NCBI GenBank assembly: GCA_028554755.1
Contig: JAPTOF010000006.1
Span: forward strand, 15,313,001-15,377,000
Direction of reading: 5' to 3'
Source: Cordia subcordata
Taxonomy: Eukaryota > Streptophyta > Magnoliopsida > Boraginales > Cordiaceae
Length of the DNA stretch: 64,000 nt
Shown: positions 33,245 to 44,299 of the stretch, piece by piece
How positions within the stretch are numbered: the stretch's first letter is position 1
Layout of the letters: the number at the start of each line of letters is the position of its first letter
Made by a program: the position numbers and the translations under genes
Notes under the pieces: generated by a model
Database searches by the model: none
What the model was told of the DNA's origin: nothing
Seen by the model: the letters and a program-made list of their open reading frames with translations, nothing else

Positions 33245-33452
33245 TAATCTTTTAAATATTCTCCTAAATAAAAAGATGGAAAAAAATTTTGGGCGAAAAA
33301 TAATTAGGCAAAAATGACGTCATTTTGATCTTGGCAAAAACGACGTTGTATTTGTGCTCAAAACGACGTAATCTTTTAAATATTCTCCTAAATAAAAAGA
33401 TGGAAAAAATTTTGGGCGAAAAATAATTAGGCAAAAACGACGTCGTTTTGAG
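33245..33452. promoter_or_regulatory. duplicated ACGT-palindrome block inside the CACTA element
   Basis: A block starting TTTAAATATTCTCCTAAATA occurs twice (33252 and 33373). Each copy ends with ACGT-core palindromes: ATGACGTCAT (33315-33324) in the first, ACGACGTCGT (33438-33447) in the second, plus AACGACGT half-sites between. Such cores are bZIP-type binding sites. The block lies shortly before the presumed transcript leader. Confidence 0.55.
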
Positions 33453-33489
33453 CTTAATGTAAAACAAAAGCTATATTCACGTGAGATAG

Positions 33490-33624
33490 AGTTATCCACC
33501 TAACTTTCCCCTTTTCCTTCCAAGTGCTTCTCTTCTTCCTCTTTTTTTTCCCAGCACATAACTTTCCTTTTTTGCTTCCAAGAGCCTCTCTTCTTCCTCA
33601 TTTGAGCTACTACTTTTCTTCCAG
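33490..33624 (+). promoter_or_regulatory. CT-rich leader with splice donor, CACTA transcript
   Basis: Pyrimidine-rich DNA containing two copies of a TTCCAAG-GCTCTCTTCTTCCTC-like unit about 60 bp apart, ending in CAG|GTACGA. It looks like a 5' UTR exon of the transposon's transcript. No TATA box is certain. Confidence 0.35.
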
Positions 33625-34344
33625 GTACGAATAACAATTTTAGCATCCTCTTCTCTGTCACCCTTTTCTTCTTTGCTCCTTCATTCTTTTTTTCTCTTTA
33701 TTTTTTTTTAATTTTTGAAAATTTTTGTAGCATTTTTATGTGTTTTATACAAAATGTGTGTGTACATACGTATATTTGTGGTTTGAAATGGCAAGACAAG
33801 CAGTAGCTGCAAAGACTCGGCATAATGTGATGTGTGTGTTTGGCAGAGAGACAATTGTGTGTAGATCTAGATAGTCTATTTTTTTTGTTTTTTTTTTCAC
33901 AGGATTTAGTTGTTTGCAGCATTTTTGTTCAGAAAATCTGCACTCTGGATAATTAAAAAAATTGCTTACAAACATGACGAATCAATTTTCAAATTTTAAT
34001 ATTAACGGTAAAACCAAAGTGCAAAAAAGACTGTTTTGAATTTTTTTAAAAAATTTTTGGTCAAAGCCAGACAATTGTGTGCCTTGATGTTGTCATTCTT
34101 TAATTTTGGCTGGTGTCTATAAGTGCGTGCTGAATATTATCAGCTCGCTCAAAGCAATTATGCAAACTGTCAAAAAGTGCAAGTATTGATGTATGCTAAA
34201 TTGCTCTACTTATTGGTTTTGATAGATCTGGGAATTGGCTTATCTCAGAGTACCTTGATATAAATATTGCCTAACTAATATAGCATACATCATACACACT
34301 ATTAAATTGCTCTGCTTATTGGTTTTGATAGATCTGGGAATATA

Positions 34345-34492
34345 GGTATCTAGATGAAGTGCCTGAGAGGGAGGTTCCTCATGTAAGACAAACTAATGAA
34401 GATGATGAAGAAGATGAAGATTTGTCAAATGAAGAGGAAGACTATGATTCAGACAGAGATGAGGATAACCTAGAGATGGATGAAGATGATTG
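34345..34492 (+). other. acidic C-terminal exon remnant, possibly of the CACTA TNP2 protein
   Basis: A frame reads RYLDEVPEREVPHVRQTNED then a long D/E-rich tail ending TGA about 34490-34492. A 40-bp stretch ending GATAGATCTGGGAAT is present twice just upstream (34198 and 34304). The family assignment is a guess from position and charge. Confidence 0.3.
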
Positions 34493-34754
34493 ATTTATTG
34501 AATTGGAGTTTTATTTTATAGTCTCCAAGAACTTCAAGTTTGTACAAGATGATTTTTTTTTGTTAGTTGGGCATTTACAAATTGGAATATATGGATTAAT
34601 GGATATATAATTAGGCTCGTTGTTTATGAAGTGTCATGTTTCCAAGTCATGACAAACTATTTTTTACTTATCCATTACTTGTGTCATGTGTTCTGTTTGT
34701 CTTCTTCCTTATCTTGTTTGTGAAGTGTCCCTAAATCTTTTGTTTAGCTTCCAG

Positions 34755-34921
34755 GTAGTCATAAGCACCATTGGTCTTCTATTCATTGGGAAGCTACTTG
34801 AGCCCATTTGGGGTACCAAGGAATTCTTGAAGTTTATCTTTGTTGTGAACTTCTTAACAACTCTATGTGTTTTCATTACATCAATTTCATTATACTATAT
34901 AACAAGATAAGAGGCCTACCT
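34755..34921 (+). pseudogene. captured exon of a TMEM115 / rhomboid-like protein 19 gene
   Basis: The exon encodes VVISTIGLLFIGKLLEPIWG, then TKEFLKFIFVVNFLTTLCVF and ITSISLYYITR, a stop (34908-34910) and EAYL. This is the conserved transmembrane segment of plant TMEM115-type rhomboid-family proteins (Golgi membrane proteins; Arabidopsis RBL19 is a member). It is preceded by a pyrimidine tract and CCAG acceptor and followed by a GTAAGT donor, so a genomic exon with its flanking intron edges was taken up. The single stop is at a position usually occupied by Q. No other exon of the gene is seen. Confidence 0.8.
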
Positions 34922-35076
34922 GTAAGTGATAAGAGATTCACTGGTACTAACAACCAAATGTATTTGGACATGTATTTAGCTACTGTGATAATCTAATTGT
35001 TTACATGGACATGTATTTGGACATGGATTATTACCTATTATACGTTAGTATTTTGACTTGTTTTACATATTGCAGG

Positions 35077-36709
35077 ATGGTTATGACATCTACTACAGGT
35101 GGCTGTGGATCCCGTGGAGGCGGTCGTGTTGGCCGAGGGGGTCACTCTAAGCACCAAGTTGCTCCTCTCATCAGACCGCCTTCGGTTACACCCTTATCAT
35201 CCTCAGCTTCAGCTCAGCCATTGCTATCTCCATTGCCAGCTCCATCATCAACAACACCATCTTACAGCGATGAAGGTGAGAGATTGGCTGATATTTCATT
35301 CGATAAAGAAGTGGTGCCCCAGGAAGACGAGGAGTATGAGACGCCGACAGGTACCCTCATTCTTACCAATGGGTTAAGGTAAGTTATGTTCATTTTAAGT
35401 ATAAATTATGTGTATGTGTATTGTATAAATGCTTAGATGAGAATGTTAATTCTTAAATAATGTTTTGGCATAGATTTATAACGACCAGAGTTGTAAGTGT
35501 AGCTATACGTGACTTGAAGGCACAATGGAAGGAGCCATGGACTAGTTGGAAAAAGGACGTTCCGGTTCATGTAGAGGATGAACTCTTTGAAAAGTTCTGG
35601 GTAATTATTTTGTTAGCTTATATGTTGAAACAAATGTCAACACATGTTTATACTCCATAAGTTAAGTTAATTTTTTCACAAAATATTTCAGAAAAGGTGG
35701 GGGACCCCAGAGTCCGATAAACCTCGAGTAAGAGCTGCATGGGAGTCTACCATTAAACCTAGATTTAGACAGATATTGCATGTGGCGAAGATGAAGTCTT
35801 TGAAGCTCGCCAAATCTGATAGTGTGTTTGACATGAAGGCTCATAATCCAGGTGACTTTGATCCAGATGTGTGGGAGAAACTAGTGGATAACTATCATTG
35901 CAATGGTGATAAGCTGAAAAGGTCAGAGCAGAATAGGAAGAATCGAATGACAGAGATTGACGGTAGCGTCTCAAAACATACTGGGGGTTCAGCTTCATTT
36001 GTTAGGCATAGAGTGAGGCTGGTTAGTATGTTTAAGTTTTAAATAAATAACATTACTTTTATGCAATGTTATTATGTTATTATTTTTAAAATAATATGTA
36101 CAGGCGAAGGCGAAGAAGCGTTCGGTCTCTGAGATAGAGTTGTACTTGGAGACACACAAGAATAAGGATGGAAATTTCGTCAATGAGCGGTCAAAAAAGG
36201 CATATGAAACTTATAAGTCACTTGTAGAGGAGAAATATGGCGCAGAGGTCTCAGCTGAGAGTGTATGGGACAGGGAGTGTTGGACACAAGCTACCAGCCA
36301 ACCCGTTAAAGGTCGTATATATGGCCTTGGTGTATGTGATGTTGATAAAGTGCTTGGCATAGGTACCTCATATGGCTCAGTAATTAATTGTTTTGGTGTC
36401 TATTTTTTATCTATCATATCTAATGACTGAGATGCTTCATGGATCTATCTCATTGCAGGATCTACCTCATCAAGCTCTATTCATGGAAACTATGGTGACG
36501 ATTTGGCATTAAGGGTTGAGCTCGAATTAACCAAGAAAAAGCTACATTCAACTGAAAAGAAGCTCGACTCAACTACAGCAGAACTTAATGAATTGAAAGG
36601 CTCTATCCCACAATTGATCTCCTCTTATGTTGATGAGAGACTTACTACGCTTGGCATCAACCTACCTTCTATGGTTACTACTCCTGCTCGTGCTTCTACA
36701 GATAGCTAG
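35077..36709 (+). CDS. TNPA-like protein of the CACTA element (Ptta/En/Spm family), intact
   Basis: Five exons with GT-AG introns: 35077-35378, 35474-35600, 35692-36021, 36104-36362, 36459-36709; 1269 nt, 422 residues, no internal stop. An acceptor (GCAG to 35075) just before the ATG implies an upstream non-coding exon. The product has a G/R-rich start (GGCGSRGGGRVGRGG), a P/S-rich stretch, the Transposase_24 domain (VWEKLVDNYHCNGDKLKRSE, QNRKNRMTE, ELYLETHKNKDGNFV) and a C-terminal coiled coil (LRVELELTKKKLHSTEKKLD). TNPA-type proteins bind the subterminal repeats and bring the transposon ends together. Its good state contrasts with the missing TNP2. Confidence 0.8.
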
Positions 36710-37079
36710 TTGTGTCTTTTTTCACTCTATTTGACAATTAGTCTGGATCATTATATTATATTAGTTCTAGTTTTGGTGAACTATATAACCATGTGATATT
36801 TTATCTTAGTGAACTATCTAACTGTGTCATGGTGAATTTGGAATTTGGCACTATGTTAATGACTTAATGATTTAGTGAAATGTATGGTTAGTTTGGTGTA
36901 GACCTATTATTAGTTACATTGTATGGGTTAAATTGGTATATTGCGGTGGAATGTACGAGGACATATTATATTTATGAGTTGTACTGGCTGAATGGATGGA
37001 TTGGTATGAATGAATGGATTGGTATATTATTATAGTTTAACAGGTATAGAAAACAAAATAAATAGGTAAAATATTTTCA

Positions 37080-37720
37080 ACAAAAAACATATTAGAGACG
37101 GATTTGAGACGGAAAATAATTTTGCCAAATTGCATTAGAGACAGATTTGAGACGGAAAATAATTTAGCCAAATTCCATGATCGACGGATTTGAGACGGAA
37201 ATTATTTTAGTTCAATCATATTAGAGACAGAATTGAGACGGAATTTTTCACAAAAACATGGCGAGATTTGTGACGGAATAGAGACAGAAATATTTAGCAA
37301 CGGAATAGAGACGGAACATTTTGTCAACATCTTTCATATAGTTTAGGACTAATATGGGACGGAAATTTTCGTATCAAATTTTAGTCACTATATTTCGTCA
37401 ACAACAAAATAGCTCTAACGCAATTAGAGACGGAAATTTCCGTCACAAAGTAGAGATAGACTTTTGAGACGGAATATTCCGTCACTATATATTGTCAGTG
37501 ACGAATTTTAACAATCAGTTTGAGACGAAATTTGAGACGGAATTTTTCGCTTCTGTTTGAGACGGAAATTGTTTTCGTCTCAAACAAAGACCGAAAATTC
37601 CGTCTCAAAATTTGAGATGGGGCTTTTTGCGACGGAAATTTTCCGTCTCAAATTCCATCTCAAACAAGTTTTGAGACGGAATTTTACATGTTTGCGACGG
37701 AATTTTTTCGTCTCTAAACT
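37080..37720. repeat. right subterminal repeats of the CACTA element
   Basis: GAGACGGAAA / TTCCGTCTC motifs in both orientations, ending with several inverted pairs around 37555-37700 that could form hairpins. Confidence 0.85.
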
Positions 37721-38513
37721 GTTAATTTCTAGTAGTGGTGGAAGGAAGACGTAGAGCTTGTGGCCATTTTTGGGTGTGTAGATGGAACTCGATTTATTAA
37801 TAAACCACAGATGATGATTTGGAATATGCCTTGTGCAGGAAGGTTTAAATTGAATGTGGATGGAAGCTTGCATGGAGACAACGGTTTAACAGGAGGGGTG
37901 GTGTTATCCGTGATGAAAAGGGTAATGTAGTCATTGGGTTTTATGAACATTTGGGGGTGCAATCGGTGATTAAAGAAGAATTTTTAGCTTTAGTCGGAGG
38001 ATTATCTCTGTGTATAGAGAGAGGTCTGCAACGAGTATGGGTGGAAGTAGACTCATTGTGGACAGTGCATCTCCTGCATGGCTTGGAGAAAGCTTGGTAT
38101 CTTTGTCATATTGTCATGAGGGTGTGTGTTTTGATCAAGCAATTAGGAGCTACGGTCACTCATATTTTCTGCGAAGGTAATAAGGCCGCAGATCATTTGG
38201 CAAACTTGGGAGTAGCGGCTATTGGTTTGGTTGTTTTTGAAGACTTAGAGGCTATACATGGGTTGGGTGGAATTGTAATATGTGATCAACGAATGATTCC
38301 TAATGGTAAGGTCTGAGGTGCTTGGAGCTTTTTTTTATTTTTATGTTGATGTAAAGTTGAGTTATCAACGTTCACAATAGGGATTTTCTGAGGGTGGGTG
38401 CCTTGCTCGCCTTCGACATTGTATTTCTTTGCCTTTTAACAAAGTTCTGGGGAGTATTCTTCCCCTTTGAGAAGGGGGAACAAAAACCCAAGAGTCAAGA
38501 ATACTAGATCAGG

Positions 38514-38760
38514 AATTAACCCGAACCGAGAGCCAAAAAAACTGAACCAAGAATGCTAAATAGAGAAGAGTCACGTGTGCACGGTATGAGAAACTGGATG
38601 AGAGATATATAACACTCCCTAATGTGTGACCCAAACCAAGAGCCAAGAAAGGTAAACCAGTAATTAACCCGAACCAAGAGCCAACAACACTAAACCAGTA
38701 ATTAACGTGAACCAAGAGCCAAGAACATTGAACCAACAATATGAGAAACTGGGTGGGAAA
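38514..38760. repeat. short tandem repeats of AACCAAGAGCCAA
   Basis: Units built on AATTAACCCGAACCAAGAGC recur at about 38514, 38625, 38664 and 38700 (period near 39 bp in the last three). The flanking ATGAGAAACTGG also occurs twice (38587 and 38739). Confidence 0.7.
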
Positions 38761-39084
38761 TATATTTCAACAACCCCCTCTATAAGGAATGGCTCAATAC
38801 CTTATAAAGTGGTCTTACATTTTACAATTTTTTCACGTCAGAGATATATTTCAACAGAAGGCACTTCAAAAGTTTAGGCTGAGAATATATGTTTGATATA
38901 CAAGTCCAGAGTATACATGTTTTACCCGGAACTAGGACGAATCAAGTAACCTAATCATTTGTGAGAAACATCTCTCACATGCCTTTAGACGATATGTCAA
39001 AAAGCAAAACAATAATGAGTAGATTATTGATGTCCAGATTGGTTTGCATAGTTATCCCTCCTCTCCCTGAAAGTCCACTGTGAT

Positions 39085-41092
39085 TCATAATAATACTTGG
39101 AACTGTTGAACTGCTTGGTCTCCTCCTTCAATGCGTATGTCCTCTATCCTCCTAATGGCTTCTCCAATGTTTAGCCGCTGCTCCGGGTTTGGTTCTATAC
39201 AAGCGACACCAATGTGAAGCAGTTGCACCATCTGGCCGAGAGAACTGTCAGAAGAGCTCACAATTTCTGGATCAAACAAGTCGGTCTCTCTTCCATCGGC
39301 CATGGCTGATCTTACCCATTGCACGATATCATTACTTCCAAACGAAGGAAGTTTCCCAGTGAGGAGCTCAAGAATAATCACTCCAAGGCAGAAGACATCA
39401 CATTTTGGAGAAACCTTTCGGGGTTGCACAGCCTCTGGAGACTTGTACGCAAACAAAGCTTGTGTGGCTTGGTTGGTACTCATCAAGGAACAAAATCCAT
39501 AATCAGCAAGTATGGGTTCATAGTCATGGCTTAGAAGAACATTGCTTGATTTGAGATTACCATGAGGTAAATTCAAATGAGCAAGTTCAGTGTGGATATA
39601 GCCTAATCCTTGAGCTATACCATGAATTATCTTTAATCGAACCGGCCATTTTATTTCGGCGTGGTAGAGTCCTCCATCACCTGAAATGTAGAAAAAGTTC
39701 AATTACAAAATTACAATATCAGATGAGATTAATTTCGTGTACGAATTACAAAATCAAAACAACTATGGGAGAAAATTAATTCATACCATTTAGTAGGTGA
39801 AGCAAACTGCCTTTGGGCATGTACTCACTGACCAGTAGCTTCTCATCTTTCCGGTAGCTATACGCCAGTGGTGCCAAAACATTCTTGTGCTTTAGCCTTG
39901 CCAAACGGCTTATTCCTATATCAAAATCATCTTTTTCTAACTTATTCATCTCTTTGACCCTCTTCACCACTACTATTAAGCCATTAGACATCATGGCCTT
40001 ATAAGAAGATCCCAAAACTCCATTGCCAAGCACCTCTGCTGCTGCCTTCATCAAATCTGAGAACCCAAATTTACCCATCTTATCATTAACAATCACCAAA
40101 TCCCCAACAGCTCTCCTCTTCTTTGATCCTCCTCTGCGCCCCGAGCTCTTACTGTTTCGTCCTAATACGGTGTTCTTTTTACTCGAACCTGAGACTTTCA
40201 ACTCACCAAGGCTTTCCTTCTCCAACACTTCAAAACTCTTTTGCCTGCGTCTTAGAAATAGTATTCCTGCCATCAGGAGCAAAAGAATTACAGCACACGG
40301 AATCAAAGCCCACACGGCATTGCTTTTCTGTTTATCGCTATTGTCTCCTTCGGGATTGTCATCTATCAGATTATCATCTTTGTTTCCTTCTGGTTCCTGA
40401 CAAGGCTTGCCAATATTTTCGCCGCAGAGCCCAGCATTCCCCTCAAATGAGCTTGCATTAAATCTTGCTAAAGCTGATGGAATTTCCCCTGTTAAGTTAT
40501 TATTTGACAGGTCAAGTGACACCAATGATGACTGCTCAAAATCTGGGATTTCCCCGGAGAAGTGATTGCTCTCGAGGCGTAACTCCATCAGATTTTCAGG
40601 TTTGGCTAAAGAAGATGGGATTTCCCCTGAAAACGCATTCTCAGAAAGCCAAACTTTCTTCAAAGACTGCATGCTGGAAAAATAATCTGATGGAATTTCT
40701 CCTGAGAATTGATTGCTTGACAGGAAAAGAGCTCTCAGGGCACCCAATCTATTGAACTCTGGAATGGGGCCTGAAAAAGAGTTGGACATGAAGCTAATAC
40801 TTCGAATCCCTGGAATCTGGACCAAAGCATCAACATCAATTGTCCCCGAGAGATTCTTGTCTTCAAGTCTAAGACCATAAATGATGCCTTTGGTGCAAAT
40901 AACACCCTCCCATCTGTTATTTTTGTCGCAAGCCTTGGTGCCTTGCTGCCAAGAACGAAGAGCCCCGGCGTTTGAAAACGAACTCTTGAGCTTCAACAAG
41001 GCATCGGCTTCGATAAGTGCATCCGCCATGGGAGAGATGCTCGAAAACATGAGCAACAAAACAAATGGTCTAATAACATCAACAATGGCCAT
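39085..41092 (-). CDS. pollen receptor-like kinase (LRR-III type, PRK3-like)
   Basis: Exon 1 is 41092-39787, exon 2 is 39680-39085, with a GT-AG intron between (in LLNG|DGG). The protein has 633 residues. A signal peptide (VLLLMFSSISPMADA) is followed by an LRR N-terminal cap (LLKLKSSFSNAGALRSW), about five LRRs (NNLTGEIPSAL, NQFSGEIPSDYF), a transmembrane helix near residues 265-285 (ALIPCAVILLLLMAGILFL) and a kinase-like domain with FSDLMKAAAEVLGNGVLGSS and VVVKRVKEMN. The HRD motif is HGN and DFG is DYG, as usual in this subfamily, so catalysis is doubtful. PRK proteins act at the pollen-tube membrane, sensing peptides and recruiting RopGEFs. I chose ATG 41092; the frame is open three codons further up but without ATG. 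Confidence 0.9.
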
Positions 41093-41156
41093 GTTGTTCA
41101 ACCAATGAATGTCTCAAGATGAAATCTTTCCTGACTGACATAGAATATTATTCTCA

Positions 41157-41163
41157 TTTTATA
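41157..41163 (-). promoter_or_regulatory. possible TATA box of the PRK-like gene
   Basis: TATAAAA on minus (within GTTATAAAATGAG), about 65 bp before the ATG. Confidence 0.4.
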
Positions 41164-41169
41164 ACATTC

Positions 41170-42372
41170 ATGCGCTGATAGAAATTTTTCTTGGTGGATT
41201 TGTTGGGTGTTTTTTCTCGAGGTACGGGGATGAAGGAGGCGGCCAAGGTGGCAGAAGAGCCTCCGGAGAAAAGAAGGCTAAGGACTTCGAGAGAAAATGG
41301 AATCTTTTATGTTTATGTATTATTGAAAAACCGTCATTTTCGTTATTGAGGTTAGTTTTTCTTTTTCTTTTTCTTTTTTCCTTTCCATACTCATGTCATG
41401 TGATCTCATAATTCCAAATTAAATGTAACTAAATTATATCCTGTATAATATACAAAACAATGTGTTTTTTTAATATTTTTTTATTTTTTACTCGTCAATT
41501 TTTATAATCTATATAAGGATAAACACAAATATATCCTTTAAATATTAATTGCTGGTAAGTTTTAATACAATTATGTTTTCGTGAGAGATTTTTGGTAATT
41601 GTATAAAATATTTAAATTAGGTAATATATATATATTAGAAAGAAAGAAAGAACTAGGGTTTGGAATGATTACATATGGTATGTACTAAAAATGCAGGTAC
41701 CATATTTTATATAATATATAAATATATAGATAATGGTGTCTCCCTTTGATGACTTATATCTTTTAATTGAATTTTGCATATGATATTTTTTTTTTAAAGA
41801 ATAGGAACGAGATTTGATATTCATATTTTTAGACAATAACTAGCTAGTACTCTTAGGCATACAATGCATGCATGAGGTATCAATGGTTCCAAACTTTATT
41901 CTTTTTTCCTTAAGTAATTGATGGTGTTACTTTTTGTTATTAATATAGACCATAGTCTATTTAGATATTTAGTTTTTGGCTCATAATCAAATTCAAGTTG
42001 CCGATTAGCAATTTTTTGTTTTTGGGGGGGTGTGGGGTTGTAGGAGGGGGGGGGTGTTGGATGGAGCAATTAGGCCTTAAAATTCGCTCTTTTCTAAGAT
42101 GAGTGGAATCTAAAGTTAAGTTCATGAATTTGTAATCAAAGAAGCAAAATAAACCAATGAAAAGTAATAAAATAAAGCATACACAAGATTTATAGTGGTT
42201 CGACAACTAACCTACATCTACGTCCCAATCCTCGTGACTGAGAATTTCAACAAACTCTATTAAAACGCATGCTTTTCAAAAGTTAGCGTATCACAATCCA
42301 ACTCATAAACTTTGATTCTTCCAAATCAAGAAAATTGACTTTTAGTGTATAACTCAAGCCAATCTACACCAT
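41170..42372. other. intergenic DNA upstream of the PRK-like gene
   Basis: AT-rich, with an AGAAAGAAAGAAAG tract near 41638 and a G-run cluster at 42024-42054. No gene recognised. Confidence 0.6.
42024..42054 (+). other. G-run cluster, potential G-quadruplex
   Basis: Runs of 7, 4 and 9 guanines in 31 bases, enough for four G3 tracts with short loops. It is an isolated feature in AT-rich DNA. Confidence 0.5.
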
Positions 42373-42720
42373 CACTATTAGAAAATTGGCTTTTAGCAAC
42401 TATCAAAATCAGTTGCTAAATGGCATCAGCGACTGAGGTGGTCGCTAAATTAAAATTAGCAATCGAGTTTTGAAATTGGTGGCTAATACTAAAAACTTTT
42501 TTTGGCTGCTAAATAGCATGTATTGGCAAAGTTGAAATCTGTCGCTAATAAATTAGTGATCATTTTAGCGACCGCCAAATCGGTCTCTAATTTTTGCGAC
42601 CAACCAAATCAGTTGCTAAAAATTAGAGATCGACTAGATAGGTCGCTAATTTCGTCATCTAGAATTTTAGTGACCGATTTAAAATTGGTCATTAATTTAC
42701 ACAACCAATACGAAATCAGA
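42373..42720. mobile_element. second CACTA-type terminus with subterminal repeats
   Basis: Begins CACTATTAGAAAATTGGC at 42373. It is followed by many GTCGCTAAATT / CAGTTGCTAAA motifs in both orientations, the architecture of a CACTA subterminal region but a different family from the 31895 element. No matching right end was found. Confidence 0.55.
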
Positions 42721-43010
42721 TTCTAATCTAAACACAAACCTAGTAGCAATTTTATATGTCAAATTCATACATATTACCACAAATCTATGATGCAATAAAC
42801 AAAATACAATTAAAAGTAAAAGTTACAATCCATATTTTTTTCACATAAACCCTGCCATAATATGTCACAAAACCTCAAGATGTATGATAATATGTGATGT
42901 ACAATTTTGCCTATCATCTTTATGTACAATGTCCTAGTGGCACACTAAGTCCTTTACTTCCAAACCTTAATGGCACCAGTTGTACTCCTCAAAATGAGAA
43001 GTCTTTGGTT

Positions 43011-43330
43011 TTAGCTAGGATACCGAGAGTTATTATCCAAAATGGGCTTTGCCACCTTCTTAGAAATGAAATGAGAACTAGCAGAGCACACATTATCCTT
43101 TAGAACAGGCCAAACCATTGAAGGAGTCGAAGATGAATCCTTAGAGCTACTAGTTTGTTCTTCATTCACTATCATCTCTGGAGCTAAAAAATCCAAACTT
43201 GTACTACTTTCTCTACACTCCTCTTCATTTCATTCACAGAAGTCTCGACTTCACAATCATTTTCTTTGAAAGACTCCATTTTTGCTTCTTTTTCTTCACT
43301 CTTCTCAACAGAAGACTCCATTTTGTTTCC
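43011..43330 (-). other. unidentified minus-strand coding-like segment
   Basis: From 43322 on minus: MESSVEKSEEKEAKMESFKE, then a frame change near 43200 and LDFLAPEMIVNEEQTSSSKD, SSSTPSMVWPVLKDN. The S-rich stretch followed by a W-P motif faintly recalls the N-terminal part of plant RopGEF proteins but no PRONE domain is seen. It could be a fragment carried by the CACTA element starting at 42373. Confidence 0.25.
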
Positions 43331-44028
43331 AAAAATGGCAGGTGAAGCACAATAAATAGATTGTAAGTCACCATGTCCCTAAATTCAAACCTTGTGCTAA
43401 TGTTGCTGCCAAGCCCATTTGCTAGTTTAGCTTTTTGGCTTAAAGTTTTTTTAGTGATTTTGATATGCAAGATGACAATGCAGAAAATGGCTTTTTTGAA
43501 TTGTTGCTTAATCTTGAATGCTTCAAAGTAGTGCAATATTGCAATGTGGCCTGTGTCTCATCTCTGTATGAGAAACTTCTATCCATAAGGTTTCAATTTC
43601 AAGCTTAACCATGTCTGCTTCTGCAACGTAAAATGTTAAAAGTTATTTAAAAAAAAAAATACAAGACCAAGTGAACTCCTACAAAATGCTTACTCTATTC
43701 TTTAAATGGAACAATGCAAAAAAAGGTTTACCCTATGATAAAATAAATGAATAATATATAAATGGAAAGTACACACATATAACAGTGTCCAAAGGAGTAG
43801 TTTTTTTAATTATAGCATCATGATAGAAGGAAATATAACGCAAGAGCAATTATGAACTAACTGCAGACTTCAATACGAGACTTCACTATTAATTTGAAAG
43901 CGACATTTCGCCCTGAAAGTTTTTAGGATGCCGCCAATAACCAAATAGACTTGGCTTTATAAATTATAATTAGCATGTAGCAATATGGTAGATAAACTGT
44001 AAGGTTGAATTGACATCCAAGATAAATA

Positions 44029-44290
44029 TCAAAAGTAAGAACTAGATACATAGAAAACGAAGAACAACTAGAAAATATGAACAAGATACAAAAAACAATA
44101 TTGTATTTTTGAGTTATGCAATCTGGACAACCTAAGGCTCCTTATTTAAGACATGTGCCTTTATTACAATAGGTAAATTGTATAGCATAATCCCTAATTT
44201 ATTGTGATTGATAATGATTAATATGTACAAGAAAGGAAAGAATATATTATACAATCCTTACCAAAAATATACACAAAAATATCTCTAACA
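44029..44290 (-). repeat. 3' LTR of the copia element
   Basis: About 260 bp; on minus it starts TGTTAGAGATATTTTTGTG directly after the polypurine tract. Pairs with 50185-50442. Confidence 0.85.
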
Positions 44291-44299
44291 CCCCCCTCA

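Larger units (their letters stand above)
31895..37737 (+). mobile_element. CACTA (En/Spm) transposon, non-autonomous, with captured exon
   Basis: 5.84 kb. Left end CACTACTAGAAACTGACAGT, right end (reverse complement) CACTACTAGAAATTAACAGT, both continuing TTAGAGACG. A perfect 3-bp duplication GTG flanks it (31892-31894 and 37738-37740). Both subterminal regions are packed with GAGACGGAAT-type motifs in both orientations. It keeps a full TNPA-like gene but no recognisable TNP2 transposase domain; only a possible acidic tail remains at 34345-34492. It depends on a helper for movement. Confidence 0.92.
31600..38480 (+). pseudogene. LINE-type ORF2 tail (zf-RVT / RNase H), split by a CACTA element
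   Basis: Left part (about 31609-31894) reads VWEHYASLFSICLGDFTSIH, then WYNWLERKDAKYQGTGFNNE and IIWRVARFIYQIH, typical of the end of plant non-LTR reverse transcriptases. Right part (37741-38316) continues with FKLNVDGSLHGDN, a frameshift, then VIKEEFLALVGGLSLCIERG and THIFCEGNKAADHLANLG, an RNase H domain with the D, E and D positions recognisable. The two halves join in frame when the CACTA element and one GTG are ignored. Three stops and the frameshift show it was already decaying. 38317-38480 resembles a LINE 3' UTR. Confidence 0.75.

Noticed and set aside
40023..40755. Plus-strand frames over the kinase gene
   Set aside because: Antisense shadows of the PRK-like coding sequence.
39085..41092. 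Calling the kinase dead because HRD is HGN and DFG is DYG
   Set aside because: These substitutions are usual in the pollen receptor kinase subfamily; the gene looks intact.
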